A stretch of DNA of 64,000 nucleotides from Castor canadensis (taxonomy: Eukaryota > Chordata > Mammalia > Rodentia > Castoridae), in the NCBI RefSeq assembly GCF_047511655.1, contig NC_133386.1, forward strand, positions 131,071,866 to 131,135,865, given 5' to 3'. Of the stretch, positions 35,345-46,799 are shown piece after piece; position 1 is the first letter of the stretch, and the number at the start of each line of letters is the position of its first letter. A program made the position numbers and the translations under genes. The notes under the pieces are model-generated. The model was not told the DNA's origin and searched no databases. It was given only the letters and a program-made list of their open reading frames with translations.

Positions 35345-38300
35345 TTTACATTTTTATTAGTGTATAATAAAGGAGGGTTTCATTGAGATATTTACATATA
35401 TTCTTAAAGTGTCTTAATTAGATTCAGTTCCTCCATCTTTCTCCCTTGTCCCACCCTCCCCCCTTCTTAGAACAATTTCAACAGTTTTCATTGTTCTATT
35501 TTCATATGCCTATACAAAGTACATACTACATCAACCATACTCCAACCTCCTTCACCCTATCTTTCATCTTCCCCCTCCCACTTGATACCTCCAGACAGAC
35601 CTGCTTTACCTTCTTGTTCTTCATTTTTTAAGTGTATATTGATTGTCCAAGGGGGTTTCACCATGGTAGTTCATATTCATGTATTGTACTGTAATCAGAC
35701 TAACTCCATCTATTACTTTTTCTTTATCACTTGCTCCCCTTTATTAATGACTTTCAGTGCATTTTGTTGTACCATCTTCAAGCACAGATGCAATGTGTTT
35801 TGATATTATTCACTTTTTTTCTCTCCTGCCTCCCCACCCCCTCAGACAGATCCACTATTACAATCATGTTTTCTGCTTACTCTCTATGTATATGAGTGTG
35901 TGTGTATGTATAAGATCCTATATGTATTTATGTATACGTTTATCTTTTAGGTCTAGCTTCCACGTGTGATGGATAACATTCAACCTTTGTCCTTCTGAGC
36001 CTGGCTTTGCTTAACATGATGATCTCTACTTCCATCCATTTAAATGCAAATGACATAATTTCATTCTTCCTTTTTGGCTGAGTAACACTCTATTGTGTAT
36101 GTATGTATATATATATATATTTTTTCTTAATCCTTTCATTAGTTTTAGGGCATGTGGGCTATTGTGAACAGTGCTGCAGTAAACAAGGGTGTGCAAGTGT
36201 CTCTGTTGTATTCTGAATTATATTTCTTAGGTTATGTGCCCAGGAGTGGTATGACTGGATCATCCTGTGGTAGGTCTGCTTTTAGTTTTTTGAGAAACCT
36301 CCATACTGCTTTCTTTAGCGGTTGTACTAATTTACATTCCCAAGAACGTTGTATCTCTCCCTCCACCCCCGCCATCATCCTCGCCTGCATTTGTTGTTGT
36401 GTTGTTGATGGTAGCCACTCTGACTGGAGTGAGGTGGGACCTCAGTGTGGTTTTCATTTGCGTTTCCTTTGTGGCTCAGGAGGTGGAGCACTTCTTCACG
36501 TGTTTATGGCCATTTGCACTGCTTCTCTTGAGAAGTGTCTGTTCAGTTCATTTGCCCATTCATTCATTGGGTTGTTGATTCTTTACTGGCTAGTGTGTTG
36601 AGCTCCCTATGTATTCTGGATATTATTTTCTTGTCAGATGCATGGCTGGCAAAGATTTTCTCTCATTCTGTAGGCTGTCTCTTCAGTCTGGTGACTGTTT
36701 CCCTTGCTGTGCAGAAGCTTTGTAGTTTGATGAAGTCCCATTTATCTGTCCTTTCGCTTAATTGCTCAGCTGTTGAGTTCTAGTTAAGAAATTATCGCCT
36801 GTGCTTACAAGTTCCAGCATTTTCCCTATTCTTTCCTGTATTAGTTTCACATCTTATGTTAAGGTCTTTGATCTACTTTGAATTGATACTAGTACAGGGT
36901 GAAAGACTGGGACCTGGTTTCTGTCTACTGGTGGATATCCAGTTTTCCCAGCACCGTTTGTTGAAGAAGCTGCCTTTTGTACATGTGTTTTAGACTCCTT
37001 TTTAGCAAAAAATCAAATGGCTGTAGCTTCATGGATTTGTGTCTCCATCTTCTGTTGTGTTCCATTGGTTTTCATGACTGTTTTTGGGCCGTCTATCCTG
37101 TTTTTATTAATATGGTTCTGTAGTACAGGTTGAAGTCAGGTATTGGAATACCTCCAGTATTGCTTTTTACTCAGGATTGCTGCGACCATCTAAGGACTTT
37201 TGTGCTTCCATATGAACTTCAGGATTGATTTTTCTGTCTCTGTAAAGAATGTCATTGGAATTTTGATGGGGATTGCACTGAACATTTAGATTGCTTTCAG
37301 TAATATAGCCATTTTCACGATATTGATTGTGCTGGTTCATGAGCATGGGATGTCCTTTCATTTTCTAATGTCTTCTTTGATTTCTTTCTTAAGTGATTTA
37401 TAGTTTTCATTGTATAGGTCTTCTTAAATTTGTTGCTAGCTATTTTAGGTTTTTGATGCTATTGTGAATGGTGTTTTCTTTTTTAGTCTGTTCATTGTTG
37501 ATGTATAAAAATGATACTGATTTTTGTATATTGATTTTATATCTGGCTGCTTTGCTGAATGTGTTTATGAGATCTAAGAATATTTTGGTGGAGTTTTTAG
37601 GGTCTTTCAGGAACAAGATCATATTACCTACAAATAGGGATAATTTGACTTTTTCCTTCCCTATTTGAATCCCTTTTGTTTCTTTCTCCTGCCTTATTGC
37701 TCTGGCTAAGAATTCCAATACTATCTTGAGTAAAATTGGGATGAGTGGACATCCTTGTCTCCTTCCCATTTAGTACGATGTTGGCTATAGTTTTGTCATA
37801 CATAGTCTTTGTAATGCTGAGTTGTGTTCCTTCTATTCCTAGTTTCTTCAGAGCTTTTATCATGAAAGTATGTTGAATTTTGTCAAAGACTTTTTCTGCA
37901 TCTATTGAGATGATGTATTTTTTGCCCTTGATTCTGTTTCTGTGTTGTATTAAGTTTATTGATTTGTATATTTTATACCATCCTTACATCTGTAGGATGA
38001 GAACTACTTGATCATGGTGTATTATTTTTTTAATGTGCTGTTGGATTCAGTTTGCAAGTCTTTTATTGAGAATTTTTGCATCTATTTCCATCAGGAATAT
38101 TTGGCTATAATGTTCTTCTTTTGATGTGTCTTTACCTGGTTTTGGTATTAGGTTAATACTGGCTTTGTAGAATGAATTTGGTGGTATTCCTTCCCTTTGT
38201 ATTTTTTGCAATAGTTGATGAGTCACTGGAGTTATTTCATTAAAGGTCTGGTAGAATTCAGCATGAATTCACCCATGTCTGGGCTTTTCTTTGTTGGGAG

Positions 38301-38440
38301 TTCTTTACAACTGTCTCAATCTCATTACTCAGAGATCTGTTTAAGTTGTTTATGTTCTGTTGACTCAATTTTGCTTGACCCATGGACTTTTGTAAATGAG
38401 TTTAATCCCCAAATGTAGGATTTTTCTATTTTATCTATTA
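35345..38440 (-). mobile_element. Old antisense L1, 5'-truncated within ORF2
   Basis: The minus strand carries an L1 3'UTR (35,345-36,150) and ORF2 remnants running back to about 38,440. Minus-strand readings such as HDNTIQCNPHQ-like and [20 protein letters not shown] at about 37,700-37,769 are ORF2 RT segments. Stops and frameshifts are frequent. The 3'UTR has two similar modules starting near 35,370 and 35,650 (GGTTTCA... blocks), also seen in the 50-kb element, so both belong to one older family distinct from the 23-kb L1. Confidence 0.85.
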
Positions 38441-38486
38441 TTATTACTTTCTGGCCACATTGTATTATTGTCAGAAAATACTTTTT

Positions 38487-38787
38487 TGGGGGCGGTCAGT
38501 TTTGGGGTTTGAACTTGGGACCTCATGCTTGCTAGGCAGGCACTCCACCAGTTGAGCCTTGCACTGGCCCTTTTTGCTTTAGTTTTTTGCCCAGGCTGGC
38601 CTCGGATCTTGATATTCCTATGTACACCTCCCCTGTAGCTCAAATTGTAGGCACATGCCACCACTGGGCTTACTGATTGAGATGGTGCTAGCTCCATCTC
38701 CACTCCTGGCTGGCCTCTAACCTCCATCCTTACTATCTCCACCATTCAAGTAGCTAAGATTACAGGAGTTAACTATTGGCGCCAGGT
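38487..38787 (-). repeat. Trimeric (B1-B1-ID) SINE, antisense
   Basis: The + strand shows an ID complement (TTGGGGTTTGAACTTGGGAC to TTGAGCC), then two B1 complements separated at about 38,665. AGAAAATAC flanks both sides, indicating a single insertion into an older L1. Confidence 0.8.
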
Positions 38788-38818
38788 CTTAGAAAATACA
38801 TTCTTGAGACATCAGTTC

Positions 38819-39010
38819 CTTTTTTTTTTTTTGGCTGTGCTGGAGTTGAACCTGAGAACTCACACTTGCTCAGCAAGCACTCTACTACTTGAGCTAAGCC
38901 CACAGCCCTTTTGCCTGGGGTTGGCTTCTAACTGTGTAACTGTGATCTTCCTGATCTCTGTGTCCTGGAGTAGCTGGGATTATAGGTGTGAGTCTTTGGC
39001 ATCCAGCTTT
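38819..39010 (-). repeat. B1-ID dimeric SINE, antisense
   Basis: Poly-T, an ID complement (GCTGGAGTTGAACCTGAGAA ... ACTTGAGCTAAGCC), then a B1 complement (GATCTTCCTGATCTCTGTG ... TGGGATTATAGGTGTGAG). Confidence 0.85.
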
Positions 39011-39469
39011 TCTGCCTTTATTAAGAGAAGTATGCTAAGTCTCTCACCATGATTGTTTGGATTTGTTTATTTCTCTTTTAGAGATTGTATGATTGAGTAC
39101 CTGCAAATTGGAAAAAAAATTAAATCATTTTTCATCATTATGAAATGTTCTTCAGGAAATAAAAAATGAAAGAAAGAAAGATATAGCCTTCTTTGTCTCC
39201 AGTAATGTTTTTTTTTTTTGCCTCAAGATTTATTTTGTCTGCGGTCATTTAATATAATAGATTGTACATTTGACTCAATTCTTCACCCGTCTTTTAGTTA
39301 CACCATTTGCATCCACAACTTTTGCCATGGATCTTTACTGCTGTGATTTTTTACTTTGGGCCCAAACTCCTGGGATTCCATATGCCAGGTCCAACCATTT
39401 GCCCCTATATGCCAAATAAAGAGGCATGGCGAAGGGCAGAGAAAGGAGATTTATTTATTTATTTATTTA

Positions 39470-39660
39470 TTTACTTTTTCGGTTCTAGGGTTTGAACTTA
39501 GGGCCTTCACCTTGAGCCACTCCACCAGCCCTTTCTTGTGATGGTTTTTTTGAGATAGGGTCTTGAGAATTATTTGCCTGGGCTGGCTTTGAACTGTGAT
39601 TCTTCTGATCTCTGCCTCCGGAGTAGCTAGGATTACAGGCGTGAGCCACAGTGCCTGGCA
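39470..39660 (-). repeat. B1-ID dimeric SINE, antisense
   Basis: An ATTT-repeat tail (39,450-39,473), a shortened ID complement (CTAGGGTTTGAACTTAGGGC), then a B1 complement ending GCGTGAGCCACAGTGCCTGG. AAAG[G/A]GATTTATT-like flanks suggest the target duplication. Confidence 0.88.
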
Positions 39661-40354
39661 AGAAAGATTTATTACATACTCAGGACATGCTGTGGGAAAA
39701 GGTAGAGCAAGCACTCAGCACATCTACAGCCATCTTTGTGAAACAGACATAGGCTATAATTTTTTTTCCGGGGGGAGGGGTGGGGTGGGTGCTATAGGCT
39801 TAAGTAGGCAAAAGAACTGGGAGCAGAGGACAAAGGTATACGTAGTTAAACAGTTCCAGTCATAGGTGTGGTCTAGTTGGTCATAATTTCAGTCCTTGTT
39901 CTGGGAGAGGTTCTGGACTTGTTATATGGAGGGTGATCCATGCAGAGGAGAGTCTACTGTTGGGGGTAGTTTCCGTTCCTTGTCATGAAGATGTTGTCAG
40001 TTCTGTCTTTCCTGGAATCCAAGGTGATTGCAAAATACTGCAGAGAGAATGACTTGGAGCAAAGTAAGATACAAAATGAGGGACAGATGTCATGTTTTTC
40101 TTCTTACTTTTAGTTAAGTTGTGGACCTAAGTAAGAAGTTACTGCTTTTTAGCAAAAGCAGTTTAAACACCTCTTACAAAACCACATAATTGTATAGTTT
40201 TTTTTTTCTAGCTATGCTGTATAGTTAAGACTTAGCAGCAAAGAAAGTAATTGGATTCACCCAATATTGGGAATTTGCAGAATGGTTATATTAAAAAGAT
40301 GAGAGGAAGAGGTCTATGGTATTGTATAGATACATGTGCATTTTCAAAGACCAG
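39661..40354. other. Unassigned DNA
   Basis: No gene or clear repeat. A T-rich/G-rich patch occurs at 39,758-39,790. Confidence 0.5.
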
Positions 40355-40472
40355 TTCTTTTAATTTTTTGAGACAGTCTTGCTGTATACTCCAGGCTGGC
40401 CTCAAACTCAATTTCCTCCTGCCTCACCCTCCTGAGTACTGGGATTATAGGTACCCACCCACCACACCTGGC
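40355..40472 (-). repeat. B1-type SINE, antisense
   Basis: TTTTTTGAGACAGTCTTGCT, CCAGGCTGGCCTCAAACTCA and TGAGTACTGGGATTATAGGT in antisense B1 order. Confidence 0.87.
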
Positions 40473-40564
40473 TCCAAGGGCAGTTCTGATCTAAGCTCAC
40501 TGTCTGGAAGTCAGAAGATCCTTTCTGTTTCCTCAGGACCTCATTATGCTAGTGATTTGTTTTT

Positions 40565-40760
40565 TTGCGGGGGGAGGGGGCAGGTACTGGGATTTGAACT
40601 CAGGGCCTATACCTTGAGCTACTCCATCAGCCCTTTTTTAGGATGTTTTTTCATGATAGGTCTCGAGAACTGTTTCCCTGGGCTGGCTTCAAACCTTGAT
40701 CCTCCGATCTCTGCTTCCTGAGTAACTGGGTTATAGGCGTGAGCTACCAGCACCTGGCCT
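40565..40760 (-). repeat. B1-ID dimeric SINE, antisense
   Basis: A short ID complement (TACTGGGATTTGAACTCAGG ... GAGCTACTCCATCAGCCC) then a B1 complement ending GCGTGAGCTACCAGCACCTG. CTAGTGATT occurs on both sides as target duplication. Confidence 0.9.
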
Positions 40761-41639
40761 CTAGTGATTCCTATATGCACCTTTTTTATGCTTTTCAGCA
40801 AAAGTAGTTTGAGCATCTCTTACAATGTGAACAGACATTCCTGGAAACAGAGGCTTAAAGTAAGTTTGAACTTTGGGATTTACTCTCTTAGACAACTTCC
40901 ATCCAGGCCACTTGGTTAAAGACACTTGGAGCAGTGTCAGTCATATTAGCTGAGGCCAGCCTAGATCAACAGAACGACTCAGATGCATGGGTAGTAAGTT
41001 CTTTGTATTTTATGTGACTGAAGTTGGTTTTATCCTGAAAATAATAAAAAGAAAATGATACATATACAAGATCTCACTCTCTCTTTTCCTCTCTCTTCCC
41101 CTCCCATTCCTCCTCACTCCCTCCCCTCCTTTTTTTTTTGTGATATAGGGATTGAACCCTAGCACATGCTAGGCAAGTGCTCTACCACCAGTAGCAGGGA
41201 GCATGTGCTGAAGGGACAGAACTAAGTACAGGCAAGTTTTATGAAGATGAGGAACATGGACAGTTTGGGGCTTTTGATGTTTCCATGAAGAGGAAGCTAA
41301 TGAATTTAAGTGTGGGCAGTACTAGAAAATGGCTCCATCTATATTACTTTCATGAGTGTGTTGTTGGCAGCTGCCTTGCTTTGGCCAGCTGAGAGCTGCA
41401 GGAGACCCACAGGGTAGTTACTGTGGAATAGTGGACAGATATCCACATTAGCTGACTGGAATTCAGAATTGGGCTTTGTTGTCAACTCTAACTTTAGGGT
41501 TTTTTGAGCATCAGTTTTGCCATTTTCACCGTAAGGAAGATTGTACCTTCTTGATGCAGTTACGTGAATTGAGTGAGACCCTGTTTGAAACACTGCATGG
41601 TCTTTGTTCCATAGCATGAGTCCAGAACGTAAGTAGTTA
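40761..41639. other. Unassigned DNA with pyrimidine-rich tract and ID fragment
   Basis: A C/T-only run lies at about 41,070-41,139, followed by an antisense ID fragment (41,130-41,200). The rest is unrecognised. Confidence 0.5.
41130..41200 (-). repeat. ID-type SINE fragment, antisense
   Basis: Poly-T, AGGGATTGAACCCTAGCACA, TGCTAGGCAAGTGCTCTACC. Confidence 0.75.
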
Positions 41640-42150
41640 GTTTTTTTTTTTTTTTCTGTTTTGCTATTGCTGTTTTCTTTTCCCTTCTTTCTCCTTTTCT
41701 TCACCCTTTCTCTCTTTTCATTTCTTCCTTGTCCTTCTATCCCTTCTCTGTCCCCTCTTATTTTCCCTTTTCTGCTGGTAGGACTGGCAAAGACTATACA
41801 CTTTTCTGGTTTCCTTTCTCTTGTTTTTTCTTTTCTCCTACTTCATCTATTCTTTCTTCATCTTTTACTAAACTATTTCAATCCTTTTCTTCTATTTTGT
41901 TCTTATTTTTTCCTCTCATGCTTCTTCCTAGCTAGGGGAGGAATACATAATCGGGAGCAAAGCTCTTAGCTGTTCCTTGCATCCCATCTCTGTTTTCCAT
42001 GGCCCCCACTCTCTGAGGCACCAGCTTTTACCTTGCCTCCCAGTCCTCTAGGTTGCTCCTACCTTCCACAGCTCTGCTAAGTCTTGTAGTGACCATGATC
42101 CCTCCTTCCCTTTCTCCCTTTCTTTCTTCTTTCCTTCCTTCCTTCCTGAT
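41640..42150 (+). repeat. Long polypyrimidine-rich tract
   Basis: 41,640-41,935 is almost entirely C and T on the + strand. A mixed segment follows, then CCTT/CTTT repeats at 42,100-42,150. Not a simple unit repeat. The open frames through it are low-complexity artefacts. Confidence 0.8.
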
Positions 42151-42282
42151 TGCAGGTTTTTTTAATTTTAAGAAAATATAAATGGAGATAAATATAAATT
42201 TCATTATATTGCTTTTTAAAATTTGTGGTAAAATTCAAATAATATGAAATTAACATTTATTAGCATTTAGTATAATCACAAG

Positions 42283-42449
42283 GTCGTGCTAAGCAAGTGC
42301 TCTACAACTTAAGCCATGCCTCCAATCCTTTTTGATTTATTTTTCAGATAGGGTCTCCTGCTTTTCCTAGGGCTGGCCTCTGACTTCAATCCTCCTACCT
42401 CTGACTCCTGAGTAGCTGGGATTACAGCTGTGACCTGCTATGCCTGGCT
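42283..42449 (-). repeat. B1-ID SINE, antisense
   Basis: A partial ID complement (GCTAAGCAAGTGCTCTACAA ... AAGCCATGCC) then a B1 complement (GATAGGGTCTCCTGC ... GCTGGGATTACAGCTGTGAC). Confidence 0.82.
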
Positions 42450-43010
42450 CAGTTCTTCTTTAAATGTTTGGTAAATGTTGCCAGTGAAGCCATGTGGGCT
42501 TGGACTTTACTTTTGGGGAAATTTAAAATTTCTAATAAGCCCATTACTTATTATAGGTCTGTTCATATTTTCCAATTGTGATTCAGTTTCATCAGTTTGT
42601 GTGTTTTAGGATTTTTTTATTTGCATCTAATTCATCTAATTGCTTGTCACTTAGTTCATCCTATTACAATCCTTTTGTTTTTGTAGGGTTGCTAGTGATG
42701 TTTCTTCTTTCATTTCTTTTAGTCATTTGGTGTTCTCCCTTCTTTTCTTGGTAAGTCTAGCTATAAGTCTACAAATTTTTTGCCTTTTGGGTTCATTGGT
42801 TTTTTGTAGTGTTTTTCTATTCTCATTTCTTTTCTAATTCTTACTATTTCCTTTATTTTGCTTACATTAGGCTTGTAATTAATAAGTCACTTACTCATTG
42901 ATGCTTCCTACTTTAGCCAATTCTTCTGATTGGACTTCTCTGCTGTCACAGAAACAAGATTTATAAACAGAGAAATGCATGTACTGTTTACTTTCCTTGA
43001 CTTGAATCTC
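42450..43010 (-). repeat. Ancient L1M-type ORF2 fragment, antisense
   Basis: TTCTTCTTTAAATGTTTGGT, CAGTGAAGCCATGTGGGCTT, TTGTGATTCAGTTTCATCAG and TTCTTTTAGTCATTTGGTG-like blocks follow antisense old L1. No ORF survives. Confidence 0.7.
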
Positions 43011-43452
43011 TATAACTTCTGATTTCACCCTTTATTTTCCCTGTCCTAGAATGTTTTATTTTTTTTGTGTTCTGCAACTTAGTTACTCTATTTCTTATTC
43101 TACTTACTATATTATACTTCACCCATGCTTCCAACATCTCAGGCTATTTCAAAAGCATATTACAAGTTTTAATGCACATTTTATATGTTTTCTAATCTGA
43201 GGCCTTTTGTATCTGCTAGTTGAGTAGGAAGAAATATGGTCCCATTTTAGAAGTGAGAGAACTAAACCTATGATGGTGCAATGACTGCAAAAAGCAGTAA
43301 ATTAGTAGAAAGGGTTGGATGGAGCTTTTATTCTTCTATCTCAAATCCAGTGTGTTATCCATTTATCTTTGATAGAATTTTCCATAGTTGTTGAGCTCAG
43401 GTACATTAACAGAAACCATGCTGGGTTCTGATTGTTTTAATTTTTCTTCCAG

Positions 43453-43658
43453 CAAAAGGGTGAATCATGATTAAGAAAATCAATGGAATCGAGCCCAGGA
43501 GTATGAAGAAAAGAACATCAAAGAAAAACCACATTCCATGGATCGCACACGTCTGCAATTACAAATGCTATATTACCTTCCTTACTGGATGCTACAGTTG
43601 CCACTGGAAATTCAAACAGTGGGAAAAAACAGAGCTTGGATCCTGCTGCTGCTCTCGG
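43453..43658 (+). CDS. GDPD4: Candidate GDPD4 first coding exon (ATG at 43467)
   Basis: I interpret this as the start exon of a multi-pass glycerophosphodiester phosphodiesterase, probably GDPD4. GDPD-family enzymes cleave glycerophosphodiesters and have a cytosolic N-tail before the first membrane helix. The exon follows ttcttccag (acceptor ends 43452). An in-frame TGA at 43461-43463, just before the ATG, fixes the start. It encodes 64 residues, basic at first (MIKKINGIEPRSMKKRTSKK), then CYITFLTGCYSCHWKFKQWE, which resembles the LTGIYGCRWKRYQ segment of the paralogue GDPD5. It ends CGG before gtacag at phase 0, which joins cleanly to 48473. In human, GDPD4 is the neighbour 3' of PAK1 on the same strand, as here. 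A weak donor and lack of expression data are the main doubts. Confidence 0.78.
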
Positions 43659-43877
43659 GTACAGAGAGATGGGAAGGAGCCAGGACCATACTTTCTTAGT
43701 TGCGGGGAGCTCCACCTTTATTCAGCCTCCTGGGGCTGGCCCCTGGTTATTGGAAACATAACTCATTAGATTCTCCAGGACTCAGGCTCCAGTCTTTCAT
43801 GAACATACTATGACAATTCTAGAGTCAAAGTTATATTTTGTTATCTTCATTTTTTTCATTCTTTCTTCCTTTTTCTT

Positions 43878-43962
43878 TTTTTTTTGTGGTGTTGGGGAAT
43901 CAAATACAGGATCTTGTGCATGCTAGGCGGTCCCTCTGCCACTGAGCTATACCTTCAGCCCT
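43878..43962 (-). repeat. ID-type SINE, antisense
   Basis: T-run, GGGAATCAAATACAGGATCT, GCTAGGCGGTCCCTCTGCCA and CTGAGCTATACC in antisense ID order. Confidence 0.8.
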
Positions 43963-44986
43963 TCACTTTTATTCTTTTCCTTTTCCATACTATGCCATTT
44001 TATTCCTTTTTATGTCATTCATTATTCATTCATTCACATTACATTTATTCATTCAGCGAACCTTAGTGAAAAATGAAGTTTGTGTGCAATTAGATGTTTT
44101 TGACTAGGGATTATAGAAATGTCTGAATCTTCAATTCCCTCTGTGAGTTCCCAATGGCAAGTATGCTCAACCATAAACAGCAAGTAAGAAACAAGGTGCT
44201 CCTTTATTATTAGTCAAGCTAGTGCTTGATTTTCCTTAATGAAGAGTTCTAGTAAGGCTAAGTGGCAGCACTTGGTCTAGCCTTATGGCAGGCCTCTTTA
44301 TTTCTCCAAGTCATGTATTGGGACCCTCTGGTGAAGTATATGTATAATAGATGAAATGATGAGTACACTTAAGTGAGAAGAAGGCCAAACCATGCACCTT
44401 CACTTGATTGTAAACATAGTCCTTCTAGGACCCAAGAATCTGACCAATTGGATCTTTAATTTTTTATGTCTGGTGTGGGTAGTACAAGGAAAGCTGTAGG
44501 AAATGGGAGACTTCCACAAAGAGACAGGAATGTTCTGTCCCTGTTTCATTAATGCCCAGAAACTTGACTTCTACACTAGTAATAGAGGTAACAGAAGTGC
44601 TTTAGGCATGGTTTCTGCTCTCAAGGAACTCACATTCTACTAGGAAGAAAGTCATAGACACACACAACCTCAGTAAAGCATGAAATTTTGTAATTGTGAG
44701 TTATATGCACATAAACACATCAAGGGAGGGGCCAAAAATAACTTTATTAGAAGGCAAAAGATGATTAAGAATTGAATAAGTAAAGAATTGGAGGTGGTAA
44801 AAAGAATTCTATTGAAAGAGGAATCAAAGGGCATAGTGAGTATAAAGACTTGTAAGTTTATTTTAGATGGAGCAGAAATGACAGAAGAAGTGATGGGAAA
44901 TGAAGCTGGAGAGGACAATGGGTCAGATGCCTTGTGGTTTTAAATTTTTGACCTCACTATATAGAGAATAAAGAATCCTAAAGGAG

Positions 44987-45066
44987 TCTGGGGTTATAGC
45001 TCAGTGGTAGAGCATGAGCTTAACATGCATGAGGCATTGGGTTTGATCCCTAGCACCAGAGTGGGG
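44987..45066 (+). repeat. ID-type SINE very close to tRNA-Ala
   Basis: GGGGTTATAGCTCAGTGGTA, GAGCATGAGCTTAACATGCA, TGAGGCATTGGGTTTGATCC and CTAGCACCA follow the whole length of tRNA-Ala, with boxes A and B intact. A-rich sequence follows. It is far closer to the parent tRNA than the other ID copies here. It could instead be a tRNA-Ala pseudogene. Confidence 0.75.
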
Positions 45067-45399
45067 AAAAAAAGTACTTAAAGATTTTAACTTGGTGATG
45101 TGGTCTAAACTGTGTCTTGGAGTGATTATTTGACTTTATGGAGGATATATTGGAAGGGGCCAGAAGAATGCAGGAGTGCCTCTTTGCCTTCAAAGAGAAA
45201 ACAATAGTAGTATTCTAAATAAGAGATATTGGTAGCCTGGATTGGAGTAGTGATGGTAAATATGGAGAAAAGTGGATGGAGCCAACAGATATTTGTTACT
45301 TAGGGATGAGGTAGAGAGTCACTTGAAGGCTGTAAGGAAGGACATTGAGGGAAAAATAAAGGGGCTATATGGAAAAGGTGACATTCAAGGCAGAGTGAT

Positions 45400-45520
45400 A
45401 CAATGGATAAAACCTTAGGCCAGAGCCTGGGAGTATGTATGGGTCCTAATTCTGACTCTGTCCTTGGGCTAGTTATTTGAGGCCCTCTTTACAGCTAGGA
45501 CATTGAACTAAAGGTCCCCA
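45400..45520 (+). repeat. MIR, sense
   Basis: GATACAATGGATAAAACC, AATTCTGACTCTGTCCTTGG, GCTAGTTATTTGAGGCCCTC and ATTGAACTAAAGGTCCCCAG are MIR-like blocks in order. Confidence 0.6.
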
Positions 45521-45639
45521 GATAATTTTCGAGTCCCCCCTTTGCTCAGGGAAAGGATTACAGCATATACCATAAGTGCTTATAAAGTATGGTGGCCTAA
45601 GGAAAGATTTCCCAGATTTCACTTTATGGCTTCACTACT

Positions 45640-45810
45640 GACAGTTTCTAAATCAGAGATTCACCACTGTGGGAGCTTGAGCAAATTACTTAACATTTCT
45701 GTGCTCCACTGTCTTCATTAGAATAACAAATAATAACAATAGCACCCACTACTAGGGTGGTTGTGAGAATAGAAGAGGCATTATGTGAAAATACTTTGAA
45801 TTGGCATGGC
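45640..45810 (+). repeat. MIR, sense
   Basis: TTCACCACTGTGGGAGCTTG, AGCAAATTACTTAACATTTC, TGTGCTCCACTGTCTTCATT, then GGTGGTTGTGAGAATAGAAG in MIR order. Confidence 0.75.
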
Positions 45811-45854
45811 ACAAAATTATGTTTTTTGTTTGTTTTGTGTGTATGTGTGTGTGG

Positions 45855-46058
45855 GGGGGGTTATTGGGGATTGAAAGCAGGGCCTCACACATGGTAGGCA
45901 AGCTTTCTGCCATTTAAGCTATGCCCACATTCTCTCTCTTTTTTTTTTTAATGAAACGGAGTCTCACTACATTTTTTTCCTTGACTGATAAACTTTTGAT
46001 CCTCCTCTTTCCTCCTTCCAAGTAGTTGACATTGCAGGCATGCACCACCACACCTGGC
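45855..46058 (-). repeat. B1-ID dimeric SINE, antisense, degraded
   Basis: An ID complement (TTGGGGATTGAAAGCAGGGC ... ATTTAAGCTATGCCC), a T-run, then a B1 complement (GGAGTCTCACTAC ... GCATGCACCACCACACCTGG). Confidence 0.82.
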
Positions 46059-46569
46059 AATAAATGTTATTGTAGCCTTTCTTGGAGTCGCTGATTTGTG
46101 GAAGTGCCATATAGAAATTGCAATGCAGGGGATTCTGGGTGAAGAGAATAAGATGAGCAAAAGTCTAGAGAAGCCCAGTGGTGTGTTCAGGGGAAATTGG
46201 ATTTCAGCATTGAATTTAGGGACATAGAAGGGAATAAATAAGTAGGGCTAGAAAGGAATATTTTGATTAAATTATGAAGCGTCTGTGCCAAGCTAACATA
46301 TTTGAAGTTTATCCTATAAACAGTGGGGAGCCTTTGAAATTTTCAAGCCAAGAGTTGGAGACAATGAAAATCCAAAAATGGAAATAGATTTATTTAACAA
46401 AAAACTTACTAAATACTGAGACAGCTAAGGCCTTTGACCCTCCTGCATCTTAAATTCCAATGAGATGAGTTACATAATAAACAATAAATGAAGAGAAATG
46501 CTTTCAGGTAGTAATAAGAGCTTTGACAATAATAAAATAGGAAAAATGTGTTAGAAACTGGGATGGGAG

Positions 46570-46652
46570 AACTGGGCATGGTGGTACTTGTTTGTAATAC
46601 CAGCCCTCAGGAGACTGAAGAAGTAGGATTACAAGTTCAGGGTAAGCCTGGG
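46570..46652 (+). repeat. B1-type SINE, 3'-truncated
   Basis: ACTGGGCATGGTGGTACTTG, CCCTCAGGAGACTGAAG and GGTAAGCCTGGGCC in B1 order, then running into the microsatellite. Confidence 0.75.
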
Positions 46653-46670
46653 CCTTATTTATTTATGTCT

Positions 46671-46757
46671 GTAGATAGGTAGGTAGGTAGGTAGGTAGAT
46701 AGGTGGATGGATGGGTAGATGGATAGATAGATGATAGATAGATAGATAGATAGACAT
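46671..46757 (+). repeat. Tetranucleotide microsatellite (GGTA/GATA/GGAT)
   Basis: A block of tandem 4-mers: GGTA units, then GGTG/GATG variants, then about six GATA units. Confidence 0.95.
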
Positions 46758-46799
46758 AGAGGGATGAGAAAGTGGTTAGAGAAGATTTCTTTGAAAACA

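Larger units (their letters stand above)
38441..39300 (-). repeat. Ancient L1M-type ORF2 fragment, antisense, split by two SINEs
   Basis: CTTTCTGGCCACATTGT, TAAGTCTCTCACCATGATTG, TTTCTCTTTTAGAGATTG, TTTCATCATTATGAAATGTT and AAGATTTATTTTGTCTG follow antisense old L1 ORF2. The SINEs at 38487 and 38819 interrupt it. Confidence 0.65.

Noticed and set aside
41661-41969. Hydrophobic open frame, possible membrane protein
   Set aside because: It is translation of a polypyrimidine tract (F, L, S, P only).
46671-46757. CRISPR-like or satellite array
   Set aside because: It is a simple tetranucleotide microsatellite with no spacers. No CRISPR arrays are expected or seen in this mammalian DNA.
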